A stretch of DNA of 64,000 nucleotides from Pedobacter nutrimenti (GTDB lineage Bacteria > Bacteroidota > Bacteroidia > Sphingobacteriales > Sphingobacteriaceae). Below are positions 44,870 through 53,134 of the stretch, piece by piece. A program made the position numbers and the translations under genes. The notes beneath the pieces are model-generated. The model had not been told where the DNA came from. It worked only from the letters and a program-made list of their open reading frames with translations, and made no database searches. Positions within the stretch are counted from its first letter, which is position 1, and each line of letters opens with the position of its first letter. The stretch is from the NCBI RefSeq assembly GCF_003208655.1, contig NZ_QKLU01000005.1, positions 216,889 to 280,888 of the forward strand, read 5' to 3'.

Positions 44870-44891
44870 TACTTTTGTCGGGTCGCGACAA
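44870..44891 (+). promoter_or_regulatory. Candidate -7 element and overlapping inverted repeat
   Basis: TACTTTTG (44870-44877) fits TAnnTTTG. The inverted repeat TTGTCG-N5-CGACAA (44875-44891) overlaps it. The pair lies 28 bases before the response regulator start and could be an autoregulatory site. Confidence 0.4.
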
Positions 44892-44918
44892 ATTATTTGT
44901 TGAATAAACGTAAAGGCT

Positions 44919-45605
44919 ATGATGCAATTTTTACTGATAGAAGATGATCAGCGGATGGCTGAACTGATAAAAAGGGGCCTGGAAGAACACGATTTTACAG
45001 TAGACCTGGCTACCGATGGTCTGACTGGAAGAACGCTGGCCCTAAATCACAACTACAGCCTGATCATCACAGACGTCATTGTGCCCCATATCAGTGGCCT
45101 GGAACTTTGTAAAGAAATCAGGAGAAAGAACCCTGATGTTCCTATATTAATGCTTACTGCACTGGGCACAACCGACGATAAAGTAGAAGGTTTTGATGCA
45201 GGCGCGGATGATTATCTGGTAAAACCTTTTGAAATGCGCGAATTAATGGTCAGGATCCGCTCCTTACTCAAACGCAACAGGGCTATTGAAAACCCTGCTG
45301 GCTCTGTTTTGAAAACGGCCGACCTGGAAATGAACCTTCATACTAAAATAGTTACCAGAAATGGCCTGGAAATTGGCCTGACCCCAAAAGAGTTTAAGCT
45401 GTTGGAATACATGATGCAAAATCCGGGTAAGGTTTTGTCCAGGATGGAAATTGCAGAGAATGTATGGGAAACACATTTTGATACAGGCACCAACTTTATT
45501 GACGTATACATTAATTACCTTAGAAAGAAGGTAGATAAAGATTTTTCCCAGAAACTGATCCATACAAAATCAGGAATGGGTTTTGTACTTAGAACTGAAC
45601 CATAG
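44919..45605 (+). CDS. OmpR-family response regulator
   Basis: This 228-residue regulator has a receiver domain (1-120) with D9/D10, phospho-acceptor D52, T80 and K102, and a winged-helix DNA-binding domain (about 130-226) with LTPKEFKLLEYMMQNPGKVLSR and the recognition stretch NFIDVYINYLRKKVD. The sensor kinase gene starts nine bases after its stop. OmpR-type proteins bind direct repeats with about 10-11 base spacing, and such repeats occur between the kinase gene and the next gene at 46988-47016. The likely output is control of the porin-like gene and possibly of the pair itself. Confidence 0.95.
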   Translation: MMQFLLIEDDQRMAELIKRGLEEHDFTVDLATDGLTGRTLALNHNYSLIITDVIVPHISGLELCKEIRRKNPDVPILMLTALGTTDDKVEGFDAGADDYLVKPFEMRELMVRIRSLLKRNRAIENPAGSVLKTADLEMNLHTKIVTRNGLEIGLTPKEFKLLEYMMQNPGKVLSRMEIAENVWETHFDTGTNFIDVYINYLRKKVDKDFSQKLIHTKSGMGFVLRTEP

Positions 45606-45614
45606 TTAAAAAAC

Positions 45615-46982
45615 ATGAAAATCAGGCTCTGGTTAACCATTTTATTTACTTTCATTACGGCGGCGATATTATTGGTTTTTGCAGCATATATTTATCTTTC
45701 TGCTAAACAAAGCCGGGAAAAGGAGTTTTATAACCTGCTCAATAAAGAAGCACTGACCAAGGTAAATCTTTTTTTGAATGCACATGTGGATGCCGGTACA
45801 TTGCATACCATATACCGTAATAACCGTAAAATTCTCAATGAAGTAGAAGTCGCGATATATGATACTTCCTTTAACCTATTGTATCATGATGCCGTAGACC
45901 TGGACTTTGTGAAAGAGACCAGAGGGATGATTGATGAAATTGTAAAGAAAAAAGAAATACGATTTTATCAGGAAAACTGGCAGGTGATTGGAATTTCTTA
46001 CCATTTTAAGGATAAGGATTATGTCATTACTGCGGCGGGTTATGACGAATATGGTTATAGCAAATTGTCAAACCTATTGACGAATATCTGTATTGTTTTT
46101 GTGCTTTCCATCCTGATCATTTACCTGGCCGGATGGTTTTTTGTAAAAAGAGCCTTTGCCCCGGTAAGTGAAATTACCAGAAAGGTGAAAAACATCTCAG
46201 CTACAAATCTTGATTTGCGGCTGGATACAAATAAAAGTAAGGATGAACTTTCACAACTCTCCAGTACCTTTAATGAAATGCTCAACCGGCTGGAAGATTC
46301 TTTTGATGCACAAAAGCATTTTGTCGCAAACATCTCTCATGAACTCAGGACGCCTTTGTCGGCCATTATTACGGAGCTTGAACTTTCCCAGATTAAGGAA
46401 AGAAGTTTGGAAGAGTATAAAACTGTTGTGCAGCAGGCCTTATCGGATGCAAAAAAACTGGCAAGATTATCTAACAGTCTGCTGGATTTTGCAAAAGCGA
46501 GCTATGATCTTTCTGAAATCCATTTCAAAGCGCTGCGTTTGGATGAATTGCTCCTTGATGCTCAGCTGCAATTACAGAAAACCAACCCGGATTATGATAT
46601 TGACATCTTATTCGAAAAGGAATTTGATGATGATGACCTGATTTCTGTTAAAGGTAATGCCTATTTGTTGCAGACTGCATTTGTGAATTTAATAGAAAAT
46701 GGTTGTAAGTTTTCACCGGATAAGCAATGTGTGGTAGCCATCTCTTTCCAGGAGGCCAATGTAATTCTTAAATTCTCGGATAAAGGCATTGGGATTCCTC
46801 CGGAAGACCTTTCTCATATCTTTGTGCCATTTTACCGGGGGAGTAATCAGAAAATGGCAGAGGGCAACGGAATAGGCTTGCCCATGACGCAAAAAATAAT
46901 TGCCCTGCACAAAGGAAATATCTTTGTGCAATCTGATATTGGCAAGGGAACTGTATTTACCATAGAGATTCCTCATCTTTAG
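45615..46982 (+). CDS. HAMP-domain sensor histidine kinase
   Basis: This 455-residue kinase has two membrane segments (LTILFTFITAAILLVFAAYI near residue 8 and ICIVFVLSILIIYLAGWFF near residue 160) flanking a periplasmic sensor domain of about 130 residues. A HAMP domain follows (RAFAPVSEITRKVKNIS), then HisKA with the H-box HFVANISHELRTPLS and an ATPase domain with NLIENGCKFSPD, FSDKGIGIPPEDL and GNGIGLPMTQKI. It should phosphorylate the regulator encoded just upstream. The signal is unknown. Confidence 0.95.
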   Translation: MKIRLWLTILFTFITAAILLVFAAYIYLSAKQSREKEFYNLLNKEALTKVNLFLNAHVDAGTLHTIYRNNRKILNEVEVAIYDTSFNLLYHDAVDLDFVKETRGMIDEIVKKKEIRFYQENWQVIGISYHFKDKDYVITAAGYDEYGYSKLSNLLTNICIVFVLSILIIYLAGWFFVKRAFAPVSEITRKVKNISATNLDLRLDTNKSKDELSQLSSTFNEMLNRLEDSFDAQKHFVANISHELRTPLSAIITELELSQIKERSLEEYKTVVQQALSDAKKLARLSNSLLDFAKASYDLSEIHFKALRLDELLLDAQLQLQKTNPDYDIDILFEKEFDDDDLISVKGNAYLLQTAFVNLIENGCKFSPDKQCVVAISFQEANVILKFSDKGIGIPPEDLSHIFVPFYRGSNQKMAEGNGIGLPMTQKIIALHKGNIFVQSDIGKGTVFTIEIPHL

Positions 46983-46987
46983 GTTGT

Positions 46988-47046
46988 TTCTAATAAAATT
47001 CTAATGATTTTCTAATAATAGCTGTTGTTTAACTGTTATACCTTTG
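46988..47046 (+). promoter_or_regulatory. Three TTCTAAT direct repeats and -7 element of the porin gene
   Basis: TTCTAAT occurs at 46988-46994, 46999-47005 and 47010-47016, an exact 11-bp period. TACCTTTG (47039-47046) fits the -7 consensus, while its -33 region has no TTG. Direct repeats of this spacing just upstream of a weak promoter are the classic arrangement for an OmpR-type activator, and such a system is encoded immediately upstream. Confidence 0.65.
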
Positions 47047-47146
47047 CGCGGCAATTCAGAAAAGGCATTTTCTGAGGTCTGAAAAGAATTAAAAATAAAA
47101 AGCCGGAAACTTTAATAAAGCGTTCCAAATTAGAGAAATATTAAGG

Positions 47147-48486
47147 ATGAAAAAAAAATACACAGCGATTTTACTGTTCATTTTTACCGGAGGGTCAATT
47201 TATGCCCAGAAAGCAGATACGGTTAAAAAGAGCAATTGGACCAATCATTTTCAACTCACTGTAATTTCCCAATATCATGCTGCCTTTAAAGCGCCTTACT
47301 CTGGTAAAAACAGCCTTGCAGATACCGCAGAAATCGCTGCGACAAGTATTACCTCGACCATGTTTCTGGGCAGGAAGCTTTGGAAAGGGGCTGCTTTGTA
47401 TTTTAACCCCGAGATTTCCGGTGGCAGGGGCCTGAGTTCTGCGGTGGGTGTAGCTGGCGCTCTAAATGGCGAAACATACCGGGTCGGTAATGCTGCGCCT
47501 TCTATATTTATTGCAAGAGCTTATTTTCAGCAGCACATTCCATTGGGAGATACCGGCTATGAAGAGGTTGCAGATGATGTGAATCAGGTTGCCGACCGGA
47601 TTCCTAAAAACAGGATTACCATTAGTGCGGGTAAATTTGCGGCCAGTGATTTTTTTGACAACAATAAATACAGTCATGATCCAAGAAGCCAGTTTTTCAA
47701 CTGGTCTTTAATGGGCAATGGCGCTTGGGATTACCCTGCAAATACCAGGGGCTATACCATGGGAGTGGTTATTGAATTTGTGAAATCCAACTGGGCTGTA
47801 AGGTTATCCAGTGTTGCAGCACCGAAAATTGCCAATGCGCCAAAAATGGAATATAAATTTGGGGAGGCACATTCTGAAACATTTGAGATTGAGAGAAACA
47901 ATCTTTTTAAAAGACCCGGTACATTGCGCTTGCTGGTCACCAATACACAATCCAGGGCCCCTTCTTACGGGCAGGGCATGCAGGCTTTAAAAGATGGGAA
48001 TACCAATATACTGAATGTGATTTCCGGACAGGCGGAAGGGACGGTTTATGGAGGAAGTAAATTTGGACTTGGATTTAGTGGCGATCAGGAGCTGACCGCC
48101 GACCTGGGGTTTTTGCCAGGGCCGGTTGGAATGATGGAAAATATGTAACCTGGGCATTTACAGAAATTGACCATACCTTAAGCCTTGGCTTGTCTTTAAA
48201 AGGGACAAAATGGAAGCGTACCGAAGATGTATTTGGACTGGCGGCTGTAATCAATGGTCTTTCGACACCACATAAGGACTTTATTGCTGCCGGTGGATAT
48301 GGGTTTATTATTGGCGACGGAAGGCTTAATTATGCAAAGGAAATGATTATAGAAACTTATTATAATGCACATCTGGCTAAAAATTTCTGGCTGACAGGGG
48401 ATTATCAGTTTGTAAATAATCCTGCCTATAATAAAGACAGGGGGCCTGTACATGTGTTTGCCTTGAGGGGGCATATTGAGTTTTAA
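47147..48486 (+). pseudogene. Porin-like outer-membrane protein (OprB-type), frameshifted
   Basis: The first frame (ATG at 47147, stop 48148) has a signal peptide ending SIYAQ and porin-like sequence (ITISAGKFAASDFFDNNKYSHDP, WAVRLSSVAAPKIAN). The last 98 residues of the family continue in the -1 frame (to 48486), ending in a strand with terminal phenylalanine, FALRGHIEF, as needed for outer-membrane insertion. One more T in the T5 run at 48110-48114 would give LGFFARAGWNDGKYVTWAF and join them into a protein of about 446 residues. It resembles carbohydrate-selective porins (OprB), but the substrate is unknown. It is probably activated by the two-component system directly upstream. Confidence 0.8.
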
Positions 48487-48507
48487 ATAGCTCTACTCAG
48501 CTATGGG

Positions 48508-48535
48508 AAAGCGGTCTTTTATGACCGCTTTTTTT
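48508..48535 (+). terminator. Terminator of the porin-like gene
   Basis: The stem AAAGCGGTC (48508-48516) with GACCGCTTT (48523-48531) is followed by a T run and lies 21 bases after the stop. Confidence 0.85.
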
Positions 48536-48581
48536 GTGGATTATTCTTAACATTTTTTCTGATTTCAGGAACTTATCCACA
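48535..48581. promoter_or_regulatory. DnaA boxes upstream of dnaA
   Basis: TTATCCACA at 48573-48581 is a perfect DnaA box. TGTGGATTA at 48535-48543 is a one-mismatch box in the opposite orientation. AT-rich DNA lies beside them. They may autoregulate dnaA or belong to the replication origin; two boxes alone do not prove an origin. Confidence 0.6.
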
Positions 48582-48744
48582 ATATTTTTTTGTATTAATT
48601 TCTATGCTTTTGCAAATGAATCAGTTAGAAAAAAGACAAAATTTTCCTAGTCAATGTTAGTAAATTTTGTGATCTTCGCATCCCCAAACAACGGGACAGA
48701 CCTCGCGTCACTGAGTAATAAATCAATAAAATTAAAGAATATAT

Positions 48745-50175
48745 ATGCATAACACTTGTACACAAGTATGGACTAACTGTCTCCAAATTATTAAGGATAA
48801 TATCCCGGCCCAGAGCTTTAAAACCTGGTTCGATCCGATAGTACCACTTAAGCTTGAAGATAAAGTTCTGACCATACAAGTGCCAAGTTTATTCTTTTAT
48901 GAATGGTTGGAAGAGCATTATGTGAGTTTACTGCGCAGAACTGTAAAATTGCAATTAGGAGATGAGGGAAGACTGGAATATAATATTGTAGTAGATCAGT
49001 CTTCGAACGGAGTTTTACCTTATACAACTAAAATGCCATCCAGCGGTAATGGTTCCGACAACAGAAAACAAAGTATGCCTGTTCCTGTAAACATCAACAG
49101 GGATATTAAAAACCCCTTCGTGATTCCAGGACTAAAAAAGATCCAGGTAGATCCTCAACTGAATCCAAATTATACTTTTGAGAACTATGTGGAGGGTGAT
49201 TGTAACCGCCTTGCACGTTCAGCAGGCTTTGCTGTGGCCGCCAAACCGGGGGAGACATCTTTTAACCCGTTGATGATTTACGGACCTTCAGGTATGGGGA
49301 AAACCCATCTTGCCCAGGCAATTGGAAATCAGATTAGACATACACTTCCTGATAAATTGGTGATCTATGTTTCCTGTGAGAAGTTTTGCCAGCAGTTTGT
49401 GGAATCATTAAAAAACAATACGATAAATGATTTTGTAAACTTTTATCAGGCCATGGATGTGATTATTATGGATGACGTCCACAATTTTGCAGGAAAAGAA
49501 AAAACTCAGGATATCTTTTTCCATGTATTTAACCATTTACATCAATCGGGAAAACAGATCATCATTACTTCCGATAAAGCACCTAAAGATTTGTCCGGAT
49601 TGGAAGAACGTTTGTTAAGCCGTTTCAAATGGGGACTTTCAGCAGATTTGCAGTTACCTGACCTGGAGACCAGAATCTCTATTCTGAAAAAGAAAATGTA
49701 TGTGGATGGTATTGACCTGCCGGAAGAAGTGGTCGAATATGTGGCACATAACATCAATAATAATGTCCGTGAGCTGGAAGGGGCGATGGTATCCCTGTTG
49801 GCCCATTCCACATTAAATAAAAAGGAAATAGACCTTCAGCTGGCTAAATCAATGCTGAAAAACTTCATCAAGAATACAAACAAAGAAATTTCAATGGACA
49901 TCATTCAAAAACTTGTTTGCGATTATTTTGAAGTTCCAATGGATCTTCTTAAGGCATCAACCAGAAAACGTGAAGTTGTTCAGGCCCGCCAGATTTCCAT
50001 GTACCTTTCAAAGGCAATGACCAGGTCATCCCTAAAAACCATAGGCGCATTTTTTGGAGGCCGGGATCATTCCACTGTAATTTATGCTTGCCAGACGGTT
50101 GAAGACTTGATCCAGACCGATAAGAAATTCAGAACCTATGTCAATGACATAGAGAAAAAACTAAAAATGAGTTAA
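48745..50175 (+). CDS. dnaA: Chromosomal replication initiator protein DnaA
   Basis: This 476-residue AAA+ initiator has all four domains. Domain I (residues about 1-80) includes WTNCLQIIKDNIPAQSFKTW and binds helicase partners. A variable linker follows. The ATPase domain has Walker A GPSGMGKTHLAQAIGN and Walker B VIIMDDVHNFAGK, with RLLSRFKWGL as the sensor/arginine region. Domain IV, which binds DnaA boxes, has the signature RQISMYLSKAMTRSSLKTIG and GGRDHSTVIYACQTV. It opens the origin in the ATP form. Consensus boxes lie 160-210 bases upstream. The gene is alone, without dnaN beside it, as is usual in Bacteroidota. Confidence 0.99.
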   Translation: MHNTCTQVWTNCLQIIKDNIPAQSFKTWFDPIVPLKLEDKVLTIQVPSLFFYEWLEEHYVSLLRRTVKLQLGDEGRLEYNIVVDQSSNGVLPYTTKMPSSGNGSDNRKQSMPVPVNINRDIKNPFVIPGLKKIQVDPQLNPNYTFENYVEGDCNRLARSAGFAVAAKPGETSFNPLMIYGPSGMGKTHLAQAIGNQIRHTLPDKLVIYVSCEKFCQQFVESLKNNTINDFVNFYQAMDVIIMDDVHNFAGKEKTQDIFFHVFNHLHQSGKQIIITSDKAPKDLSGLEERLLSRFKWGLSADLQLPDLETRISILKKKMYVDGIDLPEEVVEYVAHNINNNVRELEGAMVSLLAHSTLNKKEIDLQLAKSMLKNFIKNTNKEISMDIIQKLVCDYFEVPMDLLKASTRKREVVQARQISMYLSKAMTRSSLKTIGAFFGGRDHSTVIYACQTVEDLIQTDKKFRTYVNDIEKKLKMS

Positions 50176-50198
50176 GAAAGATTCATCGCAATGTGATT

Positions 50199-50241
50199 TT
50201 CCGGTAAATAACTATATTCGTTGTATAATTATTTACCGGAA
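50199..50241. repeat. Perfect inverted repeat between dnaA and the next gene
   Basis: TTCCGGTAAATAA (50199-50211) pairs perfectly with 50229-50241, and the loop contains a further TATA/TATA pairing. The right arm ends one base before the ATG at 50243. It has no T tract on either side, so a regulatory hairpin or operator is as likely as a terminator. Confidence 0.7.
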
Positions 50242-50242
50242 T

Positions 50243-51118
50243 ATGAATTTATCTTCAGTATTGATCCTGCCATTAGCGTTCCTGATGTTTGAAAATAATC
50301 AGGATACCCAGCTAAAAAATAATTCACCTCTGATTCGTTCGGAAGTTTTTTTAAAAGAGGTGCCTAAGCCCAAAAAATCGGTCTCTTATGAACAAGGGAT
50401 TGATATGATTGTTAAAGGACTTAAATTAAATATAGATCATATCCGCTTTATTAAGGCCCCAAAGGCAACTGATTATTTTATTTATGCTGATGATCAGTCT
50501 GCTTATGCCCAATCGCTCATCATCGCCGCAAATAATGGAATGAAGCTGCCGCGTAATATGAAGCCTACAGCTGTGATGAGCAGAGAACAGTTTGCTTTAT
50601 TGCTGCAGCAGGTCATTCAATCGACTGGAAATTACCCAACCAATATGATGTTTCTTGTCATTAAGGATGCTGCAGCTTTTTCCTCCGGATCAAATTCATC
50701 TGCTGTGCAGGATTTGGTTAAATATAATGTGGTTGCACTGGAAAAAGGATACTTCAGGCCTAAGGCTGCAATAACTCAGGCGGAGGCTTTAAAAATGGTA
50801 AAAAATGCAGAAAAATTTGTGCATTCTTCCGGACCTAAAAATGAGGATCCCGATACTGCTGTTCAGGATGAGGTGGTTTTAACTTCTGCTGCTGTAAATG
50901 CAGAGGTCAACCGTATTCTGATTTCAAGAGGGCCAAAACCAAATTCGGGTTATGGGATTGAAATTTCAGGTATTGATTTTATCAGTAAAACTGAAGCGGT
51001 TGTCCGTTATAAGCTCATAAATCCTGCCCCGGGAAATGCTTACCTTCAGGTGGTTACCGAGCCGAAGGCGGAGACTTTCATTTCTTCAGCTTATAAAGTA
51101 GGTTTGAAGAAAAACTGA
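50243..51118 (+). CDS. SLH-like and PrcB-C domain protein
   Basis: This 291-residue protein has a short hydrophobic N-terminus (VLILPLAFLMF), which may be a signal or anchor. Residues about 45-195 resemble S-layer-homology repeats, with YFIYADDQSAYAQSLIIAANNG, AVMSREQFALLL and FRPKAAITQAEALKMV. The C-terminal 80 residues match the PrcB-C fold, with SGYGIEISGIDFISKTEAVVRY and PAPGNAYLQVVTEP. PrcB-C was named from a treponemal protease-complex subunit; SLH repeats bind cell-wall polymers. A cell-envelope role is likely but unproven. A strong hairpin abuts its start codon, which could affect translation. Confidence 0.75.
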   Translation: MNLSSVLILPLAFLMFENNQDTQLKNNSPLIRSEVFLKEVPKPKKSVSYEQGIDMIVKGLKLNIDHIRFIKAPKATDYFIYADDQSAYAQSLIIAANNGMKLPRNMKPTAVMSREQFALLLQQVIQSTGNYPTNMMFLVIKDAAAFSSGSNSSAVQDLVKYNVVALEKGYFRPKAAITQAEALKMVKNAEKFVHSSGPKNEDPDTAVQDEVVLTSAAVNAEVNRILISRGPKPNSGYGIEISGIDFISKTEAVVRYKLINPAPGNAYLQVVTEPKAETFISSAYKVGLKKN

Positions 51119-51131
51119 AAGGCATTTCTGA

Positions 51132-52247
51132 TTAGTCCCGGTAATTCAAAACTTTAAAAATTTTTAAGGAGTCGTCAAAAACGGTAAAACGTGCAGGATA
51201 TCCAGTCGCTATTTTGCCTAAAGAATGGTCCATACCCAGTGCTTTTGCTGGGCGGATGGTCACCATTTCTATGGCTTGATCAATGGGGATACCAACCTTA
51301 TATACGGCATTATGCACCGCTTCTCCAATAGAAATTGCTGAACCGGCCAGATTCCCTTCTGAGTTAATATACTGATTGTTGATCAGGGAAGCATTAAATT
51401 CTTCCCATTGAAAATGATGTAATTTTTGGCCTGTGAACAAGGCATCTGAAATAAGGATGAGTTTGTCTTTTTTTAGGCGGTAAGCTGTTCTGATTGCTGC
51501 AAAATCAACATGAAAACCGTCAGGAATGATGGGGGTATAAACCTGGTCCGCGTCAAATGCTGCGCCCACTAAACCCGGTGACCTATGGGAAAACGGCGAC
51601 ATCGCGTTATATAAATGGGTGACCATATGGATACCTTGCGTAAAAGCCATGGAAGCATCGCTGAAATTTGCATTGGAATGTCCGGCCGAAATGGTAATCC
51701 CTGAATCCAAAAGCAGTTCGAGTTGTTTGTGGTTAAACAATTCAGGAGCAATAGTCATTACTTTTATAATGTCCTTGCCGTGGTGGATAATTTCCTTAAG
51801 TTCCCCATCAGTGGGGAGCCGTATATATTTCAGCAGGTGGGCGCCCCGCTTTAAGGGATTGATGAAAGGTCCCTCCAGGTGCATTCCTAAAACACCACCA
51901 TTAGGGTGTTGCTGCTGGTAGTTTTTAATGGCTTCAATTCCTTTGATGATATTTTCCAGAGGAGACGTAATCAATGATGGCAGGGAATAGGCCGTACCTA
52001 AGGCACTACACGAGTTGTCAATATCTCTGACAGATGCTACTTCCGGATTTTTAGTGAAGTGTAAATGGCTTCCTCCATTAATATGTATGTCCGTAAAACC
52101 TGAAGAAATACTATGGACCGAAATTATGCCATCGGTTTTGTTGCCTGGATTGATGCCGGTTATCCTCCCGTTTTTTATTTGGATCAGTTGATTGTAAAGA
52201 ACGGAGGATCCTGTATATACCGTCGAAGCAAAAATTATATGGTCCAT
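51132..52247 (-). CDS. nagA: N-acetylglucosamine-6-phosphate deacetylase
   Basis: This 371-residue amidohydrolase removes acetate from GlcNAc-6-P, feeding amino-sugar breakdown and wall recycling. Family motifs: GFTDIHINGGSHLHF, LGMHLEGPFINPLKRGAH with the metal-ligand glutamate, ITISAGHSNANFSDA, VTHLYNAMSPFSHRSPG, LISDAL with the catalytic aspartate, and NLAGSAISIGEAV near the end. Length is normal. nagB is not adjacent. A -7 element and a pair of 13-base direct repeats lie upstream. It is convergent with the SLH/PrcB-C gene, with 13 bases between stops. Confidence 0.97.
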   Translation of the reverse strand: MDHIIFASTVYTGSSVLYNQLIQIKNGRITGINPGNKTDGIISVHSISSGFTDIHINGGSHLHFTKNPEVASVRDIDNSCSALGTAYSLPSLITSPLENIIKGIEAIKNYQQQHPNGGVLGMHLEGPFINPLKRGAHLLKYIRLPTDGELKEIIHHGKDIIKVMTIAPELFNHKQLELLLDSGITISAGHSNANFSDASMAFTQGIHMVTHLYNAMSPFSHRSPGLVGAAFDADQVYTPIIPDGFHVDFAAIRTAYRLKKDKLILISDALFTGQKLHHFQWEEFNASLINNQYINSEGNLAGSAISIGEAVHNAVYKVGIPIDQAIEMVTIRPAKALGMDHSLGKIATGYPARFTVFDDSLKIFKVLNYRD

Positions 52248-52271
52248 TTATAAAACTAAATTTATCGTGTT

Positions 52272-52338
52272 CAAAAGTACAATGTAGCTTAAACAAGCGC
52301 TTTTATTTTGTATAATATGCATGGCATTTTGTATAATA
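52272..52338 (-). promoter_or_regulatory. nagA promoter region with 21-bp-spaced direct repeats
   Basis: On the minus strand TACTTTTG (52279-52272) fits the -7 consensus, about 18 bases of leader before the ATG at 52247. Upstream, the 13-mer ATTTTGTATAATA (plus strand) occurs at 52305-52317 and 52326-52338, exactly 21 bp apart, two helical turns. The 8-base palindrome AAGCGCTT (52295-52302) lies between. These look like regulator binding sites. Confidence 0.5.
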
Positions 52339-52451
52339 GAAATGTTCTGACTAATTTAAATCATTATTTTAGTTTAAAGATTGCCGGGTGTCGTTAAGAC
52401 TAATTAGCATTTAATAATTGTATTGTTAATCTATTCATTATTGTAATCATC

Positions 52452-53018
52452 GTGAAAGAGACATTAAGAAATTACTTAAATACAAATATTGCTTTAGCAG
52501 GGAAGGAGATTGATGAAATAGTGGATTTGTTTTATATAAAGTCTGTTAGTTCTCATACAGTACTCCTGTCGGAAGGGGAGATCAGTACTGAACTCTTCTT
52601 TGTAAATAAGGGATGCTTAAGAACCTATTATGTGAATAAATATGGAAGAGAGATGACCCGTTATATAGGATTTGAAAATTCAATGGTTACTTCGATATCC
52701 AGTTTTATTTCCCAGCGGCCCTCTTTGGAATTTGTGGAAGCAGTTGAGGATACAGAATTATTGGCAATTGGTTATTCTGATTTTTACCAGGTGCTTAAAA
52801 CGGTTCCGGCCTGGAAAAGATTTTATCTGCGCCTTTTGGAGTATATGTATGTTTATCAGGACAAAAGAATAGAATACCTGAAAACACTTTCAGAAAAAGA
52901 GCGTTATGAGAAATTGCTTACCGAACATCCTTTATATGCCCATCGGCTTTCCGACAAGATCCTGGCTTCCTATTTAGATGTCCGGGAAGAAATTTTGAGC
53001 GGTTTTAAAGTAAGCTGA
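52452..53018 (+). CDS. Crp/Fnr-type regulator
   Basis: This 188-residue protein has a cyclic-nucleotide-binding beta-roll (residues about 20-125; LSEGEISTELFFVNKGCLRTYYV, FISQRPSLEFVEAVEDTELLAI). A C-terminal helix-turn-helix of the short Crp/Fnr type follows (KERYEKLLTEHPLYAHRLSDKILASYLDVREEILSGF, given by its parts LSEKERYEKLL and ILASYLDVREE). The recognition helix departs from the usual TRETVSR form, a common variant in Bacteroidota. No cysteine cluster is present, so it is not an Fnr-type oxygen sensor. The start is GTG at 52452. The gene is divergent from nagA, with a shared 204-base region. Confidence 0.85.
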   Translation: MKETLRNYLNTNIALAGKEIDEIVDLFYIKSVSSHTVLLSEGEISTELFFVNKGCLRTYYVNKYGREMTRYIGFENSMVTSISSFISQRPSLEFVEAVEDTELLAIGYSDFYQVLKTVPAWKRFYLRLLEYMYVYQDKRIEYLKTLSEKERYEKLLTEHPLYAHRLSDKILASYLDVREEILSGFKVS

Positions 53019-53063
53019 TGTTTTATAAAAATAAAGAATAAACTAAAATTGGTATTAAAACTT

Positions 53064-53109
53064 AAAGAGCTTGTTGTGTTTCATCTAAATGAAACACAAC
53101 AAGCTCTTT
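53064..53109. terminator. Bidirectional terminator hairpin
   Basis: A perfect 21-bp stem pairs 53064-53084 with 53089-53109 around a four-base loop, with A and T runs outside. It lies between the convergent Crp-like and hydrolase genes. Confidence 0.9.
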
Positions 53110-53134
53110 TTGAGTCTAAGTATTGAAAAGTTTT

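Noticed and set aside
48487..48744. Definite replication origin at dnaA
   Set aside because: Only two DnaA boxes are visible and skew cannot be judged from this window, so only boxes are annotated.
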